Assembly: GCA_032622095.1 (NCBI GenBank)
Contig: CP136066.1
Location: forward strand, 116,583,319 to 116,647,318
Reading direction: 5' to 3'
Length of the DNA: 64,000 nt
Source: Siphonodentalium dalli
Lineage: Eukaryota; Mollusca; Scaphopoda; Gadilida; Siphonodentaliidae
A program made the position numbers and the translations under genes. The notes under the pieces are model-generated. The model worked only from the letters and a program-made list of their open reading frames with translations. It was not told where the DNA came from and ran no database searches. Shown piece by piece: positions 1 through 11,094 of the stretch. How positions within the stretch are numbered: the stretch's first letter is position 1; every line of letters starts with the position of its first letter.

Positions 1-110
1 TTTGCGGCAATACATTGTGTATATTTTTCCAATACAAAAATATATAAAACATACCCACATTTTCAAAATTTTGAACATTTATTCATCAACATCTCCATGA
101 CTAATCATCT

Positions 111-1564
111 GTCACACACGTAACGATTTAACATTAAATTTTTAATTTTTCAAAAACTACATGAACATACATCTTAGTTTTCTATATTCTGTGACTCTAT
201 GGTTTGGGTGAAGCACTGATCATCATAAAATAAGATATTAATACTTTTTACGACTTTTGCAGTGCTTCCGATATCTGTCACACACGTAACGTTACGTGTG
301 TGACATTATACAATCAACCATTACCAGTCACAAACCACACAACTCAGGTTTCTTTTTGGGTTTATTTTATTGAAGAAACTTCTAAATATCAAGAAAATGT
401 ATTTTACACATGTTTTTATCTTAAATTCATTCATTTTATCATTCTGAAGTAATTGTGCGCAATAAGGGCACATTGAAGGGTCTTAAGCATAAGGCACTGT
501 TCAGTTTAAACTCAATGCAGACATGACCAGGGTTAATAGTAACCCCTTTAAAGCATCCATGGGGTTCTGGGTACTTAAATACAGTGTTTCTGCAATGTAA
601 ATGTCATTTAAACTATTATTGAGATGATGTGTTGGCTTTATATCTCAAAATTAAAAAGGTGTGAAAAGGAGAATTTAGCCCTTTTTATGACGCAAACACC
701 CCCAGAATATGTTTTTACATCATTTGTACCACCGCTTCCTACCTGATATATGTGGGTATGTTCTGTGGATTTCCACATGGATCACTTATAAGTGAATTAG
801 ATGTACATGTTGATGAATATTAAGGTGATTGTCAAACTATAGAATCTTTTGATTATCAATAATTCGATAACCTATCACATGCTCATAGTGCAAATTAATT
901 GGATTACTAGTACCTTTACATGGTCCTGACGGCTGAGTTTGTAACTGCGGTCATGGTTGTACAATTTTAAACATTTGCATGACCATTTTTGTCCACTACT
1001 TAAAAAACTTTTAACATTACATAAATTTAAAACCCAGGATCTATCTAACCCAACTTAATGCCCTCTTTCACGTGTACATGATCACACTACTCGTATTGGC
1101 CAAATTATATATGATTGAGGGAATTGAATTCCAATAATCTAATAGCAATTTCACAGCGTCACACACGTAACATGTTTGTGTCACACACGTAACGCTGCCT
1201 CTTTGGTGGTTATAAGCCTTGGAATGGAAGGTGGTTTGGTGTTGACAGTTCAGAAACTATTTTTTGAATAGCTGAACATATTTCCATTCAAACGTGACAT
1301 TTATTGTATATTCTAGACTTACTATTTCACAGGAATATAGACTCAAAAAGAGGACATGCAAAAAACTGATTTTTGTGCGTCACACACGTAATGCACCAAA
1401 TAATGTCTTGCCAAAAATGTATGGTACACAATGAGTTTAAAATATGTCTCAAAAGTCGTGGACTAGCCTCTGGAAAATCAAATGCAGCATCCCTTGACTA
1501 CAATAATTTTATAAAATCTTGATTATAAAGGCTATAAAAACCTCTAAATGTCACAATCGTAACG
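111..1564. repeat. Cluster of dispersed motif GTCACACACGTAACG
   Basis: The 15-base word GTCACACACGTAACG, or a close variant, occurs at 111, 277 (plus its reverse complement to 304), 1158, 1180, 1379 and 1550, in about 1.45 kb with no convincing coding frame. The copies are scattered rather than evenly spaced, so this is not a simple tandem repeat. It may be the inside of an unidentified mobile element that extends left of the window, or a cluster of binding sites. I do not recognise the family. Confidence 0.55.
277..304. repeat. Perfect 28-bp palindrome of the motif
   Basis: GTCACACACGTAAC is followed at once by its exact reverse complement, giving a 14+14 palindrome with no spacer. It is two copies of the locally repeated motif, head to head. 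Confidence 0.9.
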
Positions 1565-1621
1565 ATAGAATGACCCGTGGGCGTTTGCGAACGATGGACC
1601 AAGATCACAGACCCCTGGGGA

Positions 1622-1800
1622 AAATTACTAAACAAAACAATATAGACTATACCATGCAGTGTAAAGGTTCCAATGATCGATTTTGGCTAAACCCACATCA
1701 ACTATCAAAACCTTACAATTACTAGAAATCGATAATTGCAGCCAAAACATCCACCGGGTGTGTCTGGTATAGTCTATAATATTGGTATTTTAGTAATTTG
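1622..1800. repeat. Imperfect inverted repeat, possible MITE
   Basis: The stretch at about 1622-1653 (AATTACTAAACAAAAC, then a TATAGACTATACC block) is matched in reverse complement at about 1766-1800 (TGGTATAGTCTATA, then TTTTAGTAATT). Arms are about 33 bp with a few mismatches around a 110-bp loop. There is no coding potential. A small non-autonomous DNA element is the simplest reading. Target duplications were not resolved. Confidence 0.4.
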
Positions 1801-3721
1801 TTCCGAACTGTCGAGCATCGAGAAACTGTAAAGAACCGCCAGAAACATATCGTCATCGTGGTATGGAAGTCTCACTCACAGATTTTGTTCTGGTAATCTG
1901 GTAATATATCTGCACATTTTTCCAGACACACGGCGGAGGTGGGTGGGTATGTTATATAGTAAAGCAATTGTTTACCTGCACTGAAATTTACTCATGTTTG
2001 TCCTTTATTAACCTAACTATATAGACTCGTATCTATTTGAATATATTATTTAAAACACATTTAGCTCCATGTAGGGGGTCTATATATGGTCTGAGGTTCC
2101 AATACCGGCACAAATGCTGGTAGCTTGGCAGGCATAACTCGACATTGCTAATTTGTGTTTGCTAAATCACATGATAAATTGCGTTTGCCTATAAAACAGA
2201 ATACAAAACTCCTGAAACAAAAACGACTTTACATGTTTGCGTTATATTCCGTTAGTGTGCTACAACTTTTAAGAACACGCGCGCGGATAACTTGTTATTC
2301 TGGACTACACCAATACTATGTTGGCATTATCGTGTATATAGGTATGTTGTTATCAGTCGTTGGAATCAATGAGTATACAACAAATTTAACTAGTCTACAT
2401 GTTACACCCCGCTTATATAATAAGATTATAGTTCGGTAATATACCTTATGTGCGGTGGTCATGACATATCGAACCTATTTACCTCATTAAAACTTAATAT
2501 CGTAGTTGGCATTCATGGGAAGATTGCAGGTTGAAAATTCAAATACGAGCCAGTATGAGCGAAGGTTATATAGGGCTAAACCTATCTGTGGTGCACCACT
2601 TCCTTCCAGATGCTCTGGACCCTCGACCAGTCACCAACAATACAATTTCACCCCTATATTGAACTGGCCCGGAATTCACCTGCATGCATGGTTTTAACAA
2701 TGCATGGATTTTACAACAATAGCACCAGATAACGGTCAAAATTATGGTGGGGTTAGATAATATGGTGTTTAGGCAGGTTTATGCATAGTTTGTTTCACAG
2801 AATAAAGTACCTATATTAATACATGTATGATTGAAGCAGATTAGGATCTAATTTGTTTCACGCCATTTATCTTATATTCAATAATAACGGTGAAAACTAA
2901 ATGGTATATAGCGTAGAATGGTACATTAATGACTTGTAAAATTGGTAGTGGAACAGGTTTGGAAACAACAGTGAACAAGGAATACATTTCTAATAACAAA
3001 TTTAGTAAAAAAGAAAAACTTTAACAAGTGTCAAATACGGGATAATGGGTGGGGGGGGGGGGGGTGTCACAAATTTAGTCGCCCCAATACAACCCACACC
3101 CCCGCTTGTGGTAATCAGAAATTTGTTTCCAACTAGCGATCACGCCGTCACTGTGTTCCGACGCAGGTTCTCGGTGTTTGAATCTTTTGATAAAACGGGT
3201 GGTAATCCACCATTCGCGCGTGTATATCCGAGAACTCTGACTAGAATACACATACCGTCGTTAACCTACATAAATATCTGTCAAGTGCACAGAATCAGAT
3301 ACCAAACGTGCATAGGGATTGCTTTCTTCTTTCCATCGTGGTTTACCGTATGCCATTGGCGGTTTCGGCGATAGTGATAAATTCCTATTTCGGTATTCGG
3401 TTGGTCTGATTTGTTCAATCTATATGCGGAATATTTCAATGTCGCTGTCGTTACCACCATGACACAAATTACAAGTCGCGGTGACAATATTCACAAACAA
3501 CATTGCATATTCTGCGTCTATTATAAAGACTTGCAGTAATTTCTCAAGAGATAATTGCCGGATATATACGTGTACATTTCCGAATGTATAACACGCCTGT
3601 ATGCTAAGCGACATCACAATTTGCCATGGAACATTTCGTTTCGTAATACACATATATCCAGAAACATTACTTCTGTTCTACTTATCTTTGAAACAATACC
3701 TCATTAGAATTTTAATTTCAG
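1801..3721. other. Non-coding, upstream intron or flank of EGF gene
   Basis: No exon with convincing splice sites and no transposon coding remnant was recognised here. A poly-G tract lies at about 3045-3063. The interval ends at the acceptor of the first EGF exon and is probably intron of that gene. Confidence 0.5.
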
Positions 3722-3832
3722 ATATTAATGAATGTGCTTCGGACCCTTGCCAAAATGGCGGTACGTGTATAGATAGTGTGGGTATTTACAGCTGCTCGTG
3801 CGTCTACGGTTACCACGGTGACGATTGTGAAT
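3722..3832 (+). CDS. EGF-like domain exon 1 (calcium-binding type)
   Basis: An internal exon of 111 nt encoding one EGF-like module of a multi-EGF secreted or membrane protein. The acceptor is a T-rich tract ending in TTTCAG at 3721. The donor is GTGAGTAA at 3833. Both introns are phase 1, so the cassette can be gained or lost without a frameshift. The frame reads DINEC, then cysteines spaced 4-5-8-1-8, the standard six-cysteine pattern. It has the calcium-binding start D-I-N-E-C, the Asp/Asn-hydroxylation pattern (C-x-D-x4-Y-x-C-x-C), an O-glucose site pattern (C-A-S-D-P-C) and an O-fucose pattern (GGTC before Cys3). These are the patterns of Notch-, fibropellin- and fibrillin-type EGF repeats, so the family is clear but the gene is not. 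The nearest other cassette starts 1.2 kb downstream. Confidence 0.9.
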
Positions 3833-5028
3833 GTGAGTAAAACACTATGCAAACTTGTTTCGTGTGTAGATGACTACAATATTGCTAATCGTCGTGACTA
3901 AATTTTGGGTGACATTTAAAATTCGGAATTTTTGTGTGTTCCTTATCAGGTTAAAAGATGGCACATTTAAATTAGAAACATTCGCACACGTGTTCAGGGT
4001 CTCTACTAATAAATTAAGCAACATGCACGATGTTCAAAGTAACTTTAAATGTATACAATGTGATGTACATGCATCCTCACTATCGGCCATTCCAAAGTAA
4101 TAAATTGTGAAATACTCTACAATGAAGACGGTATATATAATATTTCACCTCACCCAAAATTGGCGCCTTCTGATTGGTAGAGACCTCTGTCATGTGTTGG
4201 TATAGCGTTGTGCTAAATTTAGAATATTGTACCAAAATTCGCATGCGAAAAACTGTAAACAGGGATCAACATCTCGAGAAAATGTATCCGTAAATTTACT
4301 CAGACGTGTCCAAATTAAATCCACACGTTAGTGTGAACAGTTTTATCACATGAATGACTTCAACTTGCAAAGCGGCAAATTTCTATTTGAATTCAATTTG
4401 CGGTTCCGTTTCCAGTTCTAGTGCATTCAAAATAAAACTTAACTACTACGCCGCTACTGAAGGTCAACACATACTTGTGACAATTATGTTTCTCTTAAAC
4501 ATTTTATCGGCAATGGGATCTCATATATGTACCCAAACGAGTTGTTGATTTCTATTAACTACTTCTGAAGGAACTTTGAATAGTCCAACATGCGCAGTGT
4601 GTGTGTTGATGGGATACCTGTTATGTAGTAGACCCTATATCCGTGTTACAAATTCGAATTGTTCGGTGAATATATAATAAATTGAACATGTCTTGTCGTT
4701 GACTATGGCGGTATACTGTCCAGTGAGTTGAGTATATAGTTCAATCCGGTTCGCGTGAACTATAACCACAAACTGCATGGTCATTCACTATACCCGCGTA
4801 GTCGAATCTAAGTCATGCTCTATTTATTAAATATAACCTATATAACTATAGTATATGCTATTCAGTCAGGAAAAGGATTTAAAAGGATTACTAGCGCCTT
4901 TGATATTTGTTTCACAGTGTGGTTCAGTCAGAGACATCTTTAGTCACAAAAACATTCTTCCACATTGTTGCAAGATACACCGAATAATTTGAGAAATATC
5001 AAAATGGCTTTATCACGCATTATTCCAG
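3833..5028 (+). other. Intron between EGF exons 1 and 2
   Basis: A phase-1 intron of about 1.2 kb, with donor GTGAGTAA and an acceptor ending TTCCAG at 5028. No transposon coding sequence was recognised. Splicing would join T with AT to form a Tyr codon, giving C-E-Y before the next module. Confidence 0.75.
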
Positions 5029-5139
5029 ATGCTGACAATTGTATTCCGGACCCATGTCAAAACGGCGGAACTTGTACGGGCGCCATTGCATCCCACTCCT
5101 GCGATTGTGTCGAGGGTTTTTACGGCCTAGATTGTGAAT
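5029..5139 (+). CDS. EGF-like domain exon 2 (non-calcium-binding variant)
   Basis: A second 111-nt cassette with phase-1 introns on both sides (acceptor TTCCAG at 5028, donor GTGAGTAC at 5140). The six cysteines keep the 4-5-8-1-8 spacing, with DPCQNGGTC in the middle. Unlike the other cassettes it starts A-D-N-C, has Gly and His where the hydroxylation pattern needs Asp and Tyr, and has Pro in place of the Ser of the O-glucose pattern (C-I-P-D-P-C). The O-fucose Thr is kept. So this module probably does not bind calcium or carry O-glucose, while its neighbours can. It is followed by a roughly 22-kb intron filled with transposons. Confidence 0.88.
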
Positions 5140-5640
5140 GTGAGTACAGTATATACGAAGCTGAATACAGTAACTAACTATATACATTATGGCTTTTACA
5201 TTGCGTCTTTATATAGGGCCCTGTGTTGAGTTTCACAATACGCTAGCGTGGATATAAACTTGTTGCTGAGGTCCAGTTGGTATTAACTTAATTGGCACTG
5301 ATACAAATGTAAATGAATTTTCTAATACTCTGATAAAACTACAAGATAACTCATCGATGACAACACCAGTATGAGCGGCTGCTATCAAATCACCAGCCAC
5401 TATAAGTAAACACATATTTATTGCAATTCTACAGCCTTACCGTTGGTTGATTTAAGATAAAATCGAACTAACACGGAATGCTAAATCTGTAAAACTCCAA
5501 CAGAAGATATATAGAACACATTGTATACCTATTTGCCCGGCCAACAAAACACAAAGGCAGAGCGATCAGAATAACACCGAGCAGTCCCGTTCTGTTACTG
5601 AAGACACAAACATGACGAAAGACGATCCTGAAACAATTCA

Positions 5641-5665
5641 CAGAATAGAATAGAATAGAATAACT
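5641..5665 (-). repeat. LINE1 3' tail, (TTCTA)n on minus strand
   Basis: Short tandem AATAG units, followed on the plus strand by AACTTTATTTGCCC. Pentanucleotide tails of this kind mark the 3' end of many LINEs and set the orientation and right-hand start of LINE1. Confidence 0.75.
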
Positions 5666-7736
5666 TTATTTGCCCATCATAGGCGCCTCCACAGGCAGTG
5701 AATTAGGGTGATATACACAGTATACCAAATAAAAAAAACCAGTTATGATTTCGATGATTGATAGTTAAGAACTACTTGTACAATTGGAAACAATAATAAA
5801 ATGGACATAGATATCACAATTTCAGTGTAATACGGAACAATGTACGGTATAATAACATATATATTTATAAGGAAACAATTTATAAAATAATAAAGGTTCG
5901 CAGCGTGTGTATGCCAAGATAATGGTTTTTACTCAAACTTTGCTTGCTGGACTTTCAGTTAGAATTAAGTACCTAGCAGAAAATATCGATATCAGTAAAT
6001 GAACTAGCCATTTCATTATGGGTGTGTTATCGGAGCTCATGAACCATATGCACTTATTGCTATCATCTAATACCTTGATATTGGGATATTTATTTATTAT
6101 TTGATTCAAAAGAGGCTTGTGCACATTCTCCAGCATTGGACATTTCATCATGAAGTGTTGCTCATCTCCAACTTCTAGTTTACATAATTCGCACAATCTG
6201 TTATCTGCATCAATACCTAAATATCTACCCTTCTCGATTTCCAAGCTGTGTAAACTAGCTCTAAAACGAGCTAGCAGCACCTGCCTCTCCATTTTATTGC
6301 CCCAGGTTATTATGGCTCTGGGCCAAATTGTGGCTTAAACGTCCTGTAAGTTCATAATTTGTTTATCTGACCTTTTCTACTTATATTGTCGTTGAACACC
6401 TCCTGATTCCATATACTATTGTATAAATATTAGTTTGGTCAGAGATTTGTCCTTATTGTTACAAATCCTACCCACGATATTTTACAATTTTTTGCTAGTT
6501 CTGGTGATTCATTTTAAGCACATTTAAGAAGAAGATCATCAGTCTTCTTAATTGTCTGGTAGTATTTAATCATATTGTGGAGTACGGTCAGCATAAGTGG
6601 ATATCTGCCGGTATCTCCCATAGCTGCCAGGTTTGATGATTTTTGTCCGATTCCAAGAAAATATGTGCAGATCTTCACTTGTATTCGTTCTGGCTATAAT
6701 GTATCACATAGTCGGAGTAAATGTCGCATATGGTCCGTAATATTACATGATTTTTTTCAGGAGTTGATAATTTTCCGAGTAACCCAAAATCTCAGATCCG
6801 TACATATATAATGACTGCCTTAACTGTATGAATAAAGATATGACAATGTGTACTGAATTTTGGCTTACTATCATTGGATGATTTGCTAAATTTGAAATAA
6901 GCACTGAGACCCTTTGCATACGCATCCTGATTGGCCCTTGCACCCCCCCCCCCCGTTACAATTAAATGTTGTTTCCAGGTCAAGTATGTATTATGTTTGA
7001 GAATTTTCAACAGTCACGCCCTTATAATAAAATTTTGTTTTATCCAGTCTGCCTGTTTTGTTCAAAATAATGCATTTAGTCTTATTTCTGTTGATGTTCA
7101 ATCCCCAAGCCCCGCAATATTCAGCTAGTTTGTCAATGGAGTTTGTAAACCCTCTTTAGTTCTTAAGAATTTGTACAAAGCCATCGGCATAGAGCAAGTA
7201 GTTCAGTTTTATTGTATCCAGTTTAATGTCAGAGTTACTTGATTCTAATATAGATGGGAGGTCAATTATAAATATTTTGAATAGGGTCGGGCTGATATAA
7301 AGACCTTGCGTTACACCTACTTCTGAACTGAAAGGCAAGGTTAGCCCATTGCAAGTTTTTACACTCATAGTTGTTTTCGTATACATGCTTTGAATTACCC
7401 GGTGGAATTTGTCACCGACCCCCCATTTACCGCAAATTATATAAAAGTCCTTCATGCCACACAAGGTCAAAAGCCTTCTTAAATTCAACAAAACAGGTGA
7501 ACAGTTTCTCGTCTTTGCAATAAACATGTTTGTCAGTTATAGTTTTCAGTACAAATATGTGACCTCTGGGCCTCTTTCCCTTTGTGAAACCTATTTGCTC
7601 TTTACATATAAGTATAAGATTACGAGCGTTCACAAAATTAGTAAACCGATTGTTGAGGATTCTTGCGAATAGTTTAGAAAGTGAACTGCTTACTGCTATC
7701 CCCATGTGATTACTTGGATCCTCTTTGCTCCCTTTT
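5641..7736 (-). pseudogene. LINE1 3' part: reverse transcriptase and C-terminal region, decayed
   Basis: The 3' part of an APE-type non-LTR retrotransposon read on the minus strand. Minus-strand frames give the N-terminal RT blocks (VSSSLSKLFARILNNRF, then CFVEFKKAFDLVWHEGLL), a GV.QG..SPTLF block near 7320, and a mutated active site reading YADG in place of YADD near 7190. Further down come INRNKTKC and then a Cys/His cluster with LCELCKLEVG and HFMMKCP at 6292-5933, typical of LINE C-termini. Frames shift several times and stops are present, so it is dead. A C-tract at about 6943-6956 lies inside it. It ends in the pentanucleotide tail at 5641. The clade was not settled (Jockey/CR1/I-like). 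Confidence 0.85.
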
Positions 7737-7810
7737 TAGATCAACTTACTTTGTGAGTTAGAGCTATTGCTACGGGTTGGCGTCCGTCGTCCGTGTGTGT
7801 GTGTGAGGGT

Positions 7811-7846
<36 letters not shown>

Positions 7847-9255
7847 GTGTGTGTGTGCATGCGTGCGCCCGTATGTCCGTCAACAATTTCCTTAGGCGCG
7901 GGCTACAGGTCATATCATTGGTCTGATCTTTATGACATTAGTCATGAATGTTGACATTGACATGTAGATGGGAACGAGTCATTTTGGGGTCATTCAGCCA
8001 AAAAACATGGCCGCTGGTGGCCATCATGAATTTCAAAATTAAATCCATTGGCGCGGCCTACAGGCCATACTGTTTGTGTGATCATCATACAATTTGTCAC
8101 TGATTTGACATTTACATGTGGATGGGAGCGAGTCATTTTATGATCATTCTGCCAAAAAACATGGCCGCTGGTGGCCATCTTGGATTTTACTCTTTGCATC
8201 ACTAAATCGTTTGACACATCCTACAGACCACATCTCTGATCCGATCATCACCAAACTTCATATGGATCATCCGAGCGACATCTAGATGGGAACGAGTCAT
8301 ATTGGGGTCATTTGGCCAAAAAGCATGGCCGCCGTCAGCTATCTTGGATTTTACTCTTTGCATCACTAAATACTTTCGCGCGGGCTACAGGTCGTATCTT
8401 TGGTTGGATCTTTATGAAATTTGTCAAGAATGCTGACATTGACATGTAGATGGGAACGAGTCATTTTGGGGTCATTCGGCCAAAAAACATGGCCGCTGGT
8501 GGCCATCTTGTATTTCAAATTTGAATCCATTGGCGCGGGCTACAGGCCGTACTGTTTGTCTGATCATCATGAATGTTGACATTTACATGTAGATGGGACG
8601 AGTCATTTTAGGATCAATTGGGCAAAAACATGGCCGCTGGCGGCCATCTTCGATTTTACTCTTTGCATCACTAAATATTTTGACACATCCTACAGACCAC
8701 ATCCCTAATCCGATCATCACCAAACTTCATATGGATCATCGGGGTGATCTATAGATGGGAACGATTCATTTTGGGGTCATTTGGCCAAAAGCGTGGCCGC
8801 CGGCAGCCATATTGGATTTTACTCTTTGCATCACTAAATACTTTGACACACCCTACATACCACATCCCTTATCTGATCATCACCAAACTTTATAATGATA
8901 ATCGGGGAACGAGTCATTTTGGGGTCATTCGGCCAAAAAATATGGCCACCAATAGCCATTTTGGATTTTACTCTTTGTATGACTAAATATTTCTACAAAA
9001 TCCATTATCATGGGTTATAGACCGATCTGTTTGTTTGATCTTCATGAAATTTGTCAGTATGTTGACATTGACATGTAGATGGGAACAAGTCATTATTGGG
9101 TCATTCGGCAAAAAAAAACATGGTCGCCGGTGGCGGTTTTAGAATTTACTCTTTGCATCACTAAATCCTTTGGCACACCCTAAAGACCACATCCCTGATC
9201 CGACCATTATGCAACTTGTCAAACATTAAATTATTCCCCTACCTAAGTTGAGCTA
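7737..9255. mobile_element. 1.5-kb TIR element carrying 160-bp satellite, inserted in LINE1
   Basis: The ends are inverted: TAGATCAACTTA at 7737-7748 and TAAGTTGAGCTA at 9244-9255. Inside are a GT-rich microsatellite (about 7793-7860) and roughly eight tandem units of about 145-175 bp, recognised by GATGGGAACGAGTCATTTT starting near 7967, 8121, 8285, 8449, 8592, 8754, 8903 and 9079. Each unit carries a catGGCCGCtgGtGGCCAt core. Two unit types alternate. There is no transposase ORF, so it is non-autonomous. LINE1 RT coding runs up to both edges (block ending PIH on the right, block DPSN on the left), which supports insertion into that ORF. The exact target duplication was not resolved. Confidence 0.65.
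7793..7860. repeat. GT-rich microsatellite
   Basis: A run of (TG)n broken by AGGG units, lying between the left inverted terminus and the satellite array of the 7737-9255 element. Confidence 0.9.
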
Positions 9256-9655
9256 CATTGCCATTGACACTTTCATTATGTATTGGAGTTATTCTGCTGT
9301 ATGTTCGCTCATCTGGGAAGATTCAAGTTGATAAAACGTTATTGACAATTGTACTCAAAGGTCCCATTAGTTCTGGACATGAACTTTTAAGCATTTCGTT
9401 TATTAGTTTATCGGGACCTCCGCTCTTGTTATTTTTAAGTTACTTTATGCTGGTGGCTATGTCATGGGGACTGATAATGTAATCTAGTTCATTAAATATT
9501 GACTGGTTTTCTAATTCAGTAAGTTTATCAGAGATTGCTGCTTGGCCAGACTGAGCTTCTGTGTTGAGCTGGCTAAAGTTCTCAGTCCAACTGTTGATAT
9601 ATTGCCTGTGGAATTGCCCTTATAGTCCTGTGCTTTTAGTTCAGAGAGCATACTC
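9256..9655 (-). pseudogene. LINE1 segment: linker and start of reverse transcriptase
   Basis: On the minus strand the segment reads a linker (SELKAQDYKGNSTG), then the N-terminal RT block with NNKSGGPDKLINEMLKSS and a P-D-E-R...PIH stretch. These are the LINE RT blocks that come just before the portion found at 7736. At the left edge it is cut by the satellite element. At 9656 it is cut by the gypsy1 5' LTR. It contains at least two in-frame stops. Confidence 0.8.
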
Positions 9656-9783
9656 TGTAGTGTATGTTGGTACGCAATCACGTAGTATGAATTGTAGAGA
9701 AAACGAATGTCTGTGTCAGTGACTTCCCTTGCATCACTCTCGATTGTTTTGAACCAAAAGAATAAATCATCATCGTTATAAAT
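9656..9783 (+). repeat. gypsy1 5' LTR (128 bp)
   Basis: A direct repeat of 14889-15016 with about 4 differences, starting TGTAGTGTATG and containing AATAAA. Sequence that is not recognisable as gypsy follows it, so the primer-binding site and gag have been lost. Confidence 0.8.
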
Positions 9784-10145
9784 CCCACCCCAAACCCTGA
9801 CTCATGAATATATAAAGCAAAATAAGCGATAAAAACATAAGATGATTTTTTTGTCATGTAGGTGCTGGGTGGGGGGGGGGGGTGGTGGAATATCCAAGTC
9901 TGAACATTTGAAAGAAAAAAAAAAGACAATCAAATTCGTGAAAACAATAATTTTGTCACTTTTTTTTTTTAAATAAAAAAAAAAAATTAATTTTATTTTT
10001 TAATCTCAAAAAACATTTTTCTGGCCATTTCAGAACCAAACGATATCAAATGAGTGAATTTATTTTTTAGTCGTACATGGGGGGAAGATATCCAGGGTGG
10101 GGGAGATATCCAGGGGGGGAGATATCCAGGGGGAGATATCCTGTT
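9784..10145. other. Non-gypsy filler with G-rich short repeats
   Basis: No gypsy coding is seen here. The stretch holds homopolymer runs (poly-G near 9868, poly-A/T near 9910-10000) and, at about 10080-10140, four imperfect copies of GGAGATATCCAGGG. It replaces the deleted gag, protease and RT of gypsy1. Confidence 0.6.
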
Positions 10146-11094
10146 ACACCGGAAATACCTGCCCAACATGTCAACTATGGTTCAACCTTTGAATCATTTA
10201 CTACCGAAGAATGTTAAATTTGTGTGGTCAATGAATGTACAAATGCTTTTGAACAATTGAAGAAATGTCTCATTTCAGATAAATGCCTGGTTCACTTTGA
10301 TCCAGATAAGCCAGTTATTCTTGCAGTAGATGCCTCATTTTATGGAATTGTGGGAGTCTTAAGCCATATCATTGATGTCCTCGAAAGATCGATTGCGTTC
10401 GCTTCTCACACCTTAAGCCCAGCAGAGCGCAATTATTCAACTTTAGAAAAAGAGGCTCTCGCAATTTTATTCAGGGTAACCAAATTTCATGAATTCCTTT
10501 ATGGCACATATTTCACCCTTGTTTCTGATCATAAACCACTGTCATATATATATATATATATATATATTCGGCAGTAAGAAAGGCATTCCTGTGTTAGCTG
10601 CAAACAGACTTCAGAGGTGGGCCCTAAAATTGGGTGCATATTCTTTTGATATAAGACATAAGGCCGGGACAACTAATGCAGATTGCTTCTCAAGACTTCC
10701 ACTTGGAGATATTGGTAATGATATTGAGGATATTCATACACTTGAAGCTTATGTGATAAACAGACAGCAGCTGGATCGCTTACCATTGTGTGCTATTGAT
10801 ATCTGCAATGCCACAAATAATGATTATGTTTTATCAAAGGTCAAATCTTTTGTTTTGTATGGATGGCCAGAGGAGAAGGAATTGTCTCCAGAATTCAAAC
10901 CTTTCCAACAGAAACAAAATGAATTGTAATTGGAAGAAGGTTGTTTACTTTGGGGCTTGAGGGTTATTGTTTCCAACGAATTTCATGATTTTATATTGAA
11001 CATGTTGCATGAAGCCCACCCAGGAATAGTTGGAAATCGCTGGCACGTTTGCATGTGTGGTGGCCGTCGATTGACCAACATATTGAATAGACTG
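10146..11094 (+). pseudogene. gypsy1 pol: RT end, RNase H and integrase zinc-finger first half
   Basis: Plus-strand coding remnant. It starts in the RT thumb/connection (KYLPNMSTMVQPLNHLL), then RNase H with AVDAS (first catalytic Asp), SPAERNYSTLEKEALAI (Glu) and VSDHKPLS. A (TA)n expansion near 10542-10567 breaks the frame between SDHKPLS and the following FGSKKGIPVLAA. The third RNase H block (NADCFSRLP) follows. Past a stop at about 10927 the reading resumes with MLHEAHPG, the His-His half of the integrase HHCC finger. It is cut at 11095 by the piggyBac-like insertion. The Cys-Cys half (GCQYC) is at about 13807. Confidence 0.85.
10542..10567. repeat. (TA)n microsatellite inside RNase H
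   Basis: About 12 TA units within the gypsy1 RNase H coding region. The repeat adds a string of Ile/Tyr codons and shifts the frame, so it arose or expanded after the element decayed. Confidence 0.9.

Noticed and set aside
3045-3374. 109-codon plus-strand frame just upstream of EGF exon 1
   Set aside because: It starts in a poly-G tract and has no domain. The sequence is intronic relative to the EGF acceptor at 3721.
7880-9210. Repeat-spacer appearance of a CRISPR array
   Set aside because: The units are 145-175-bp contiguous satellite monomers with no short repeat/spacer pattern, and the DNA is eukaryotic.
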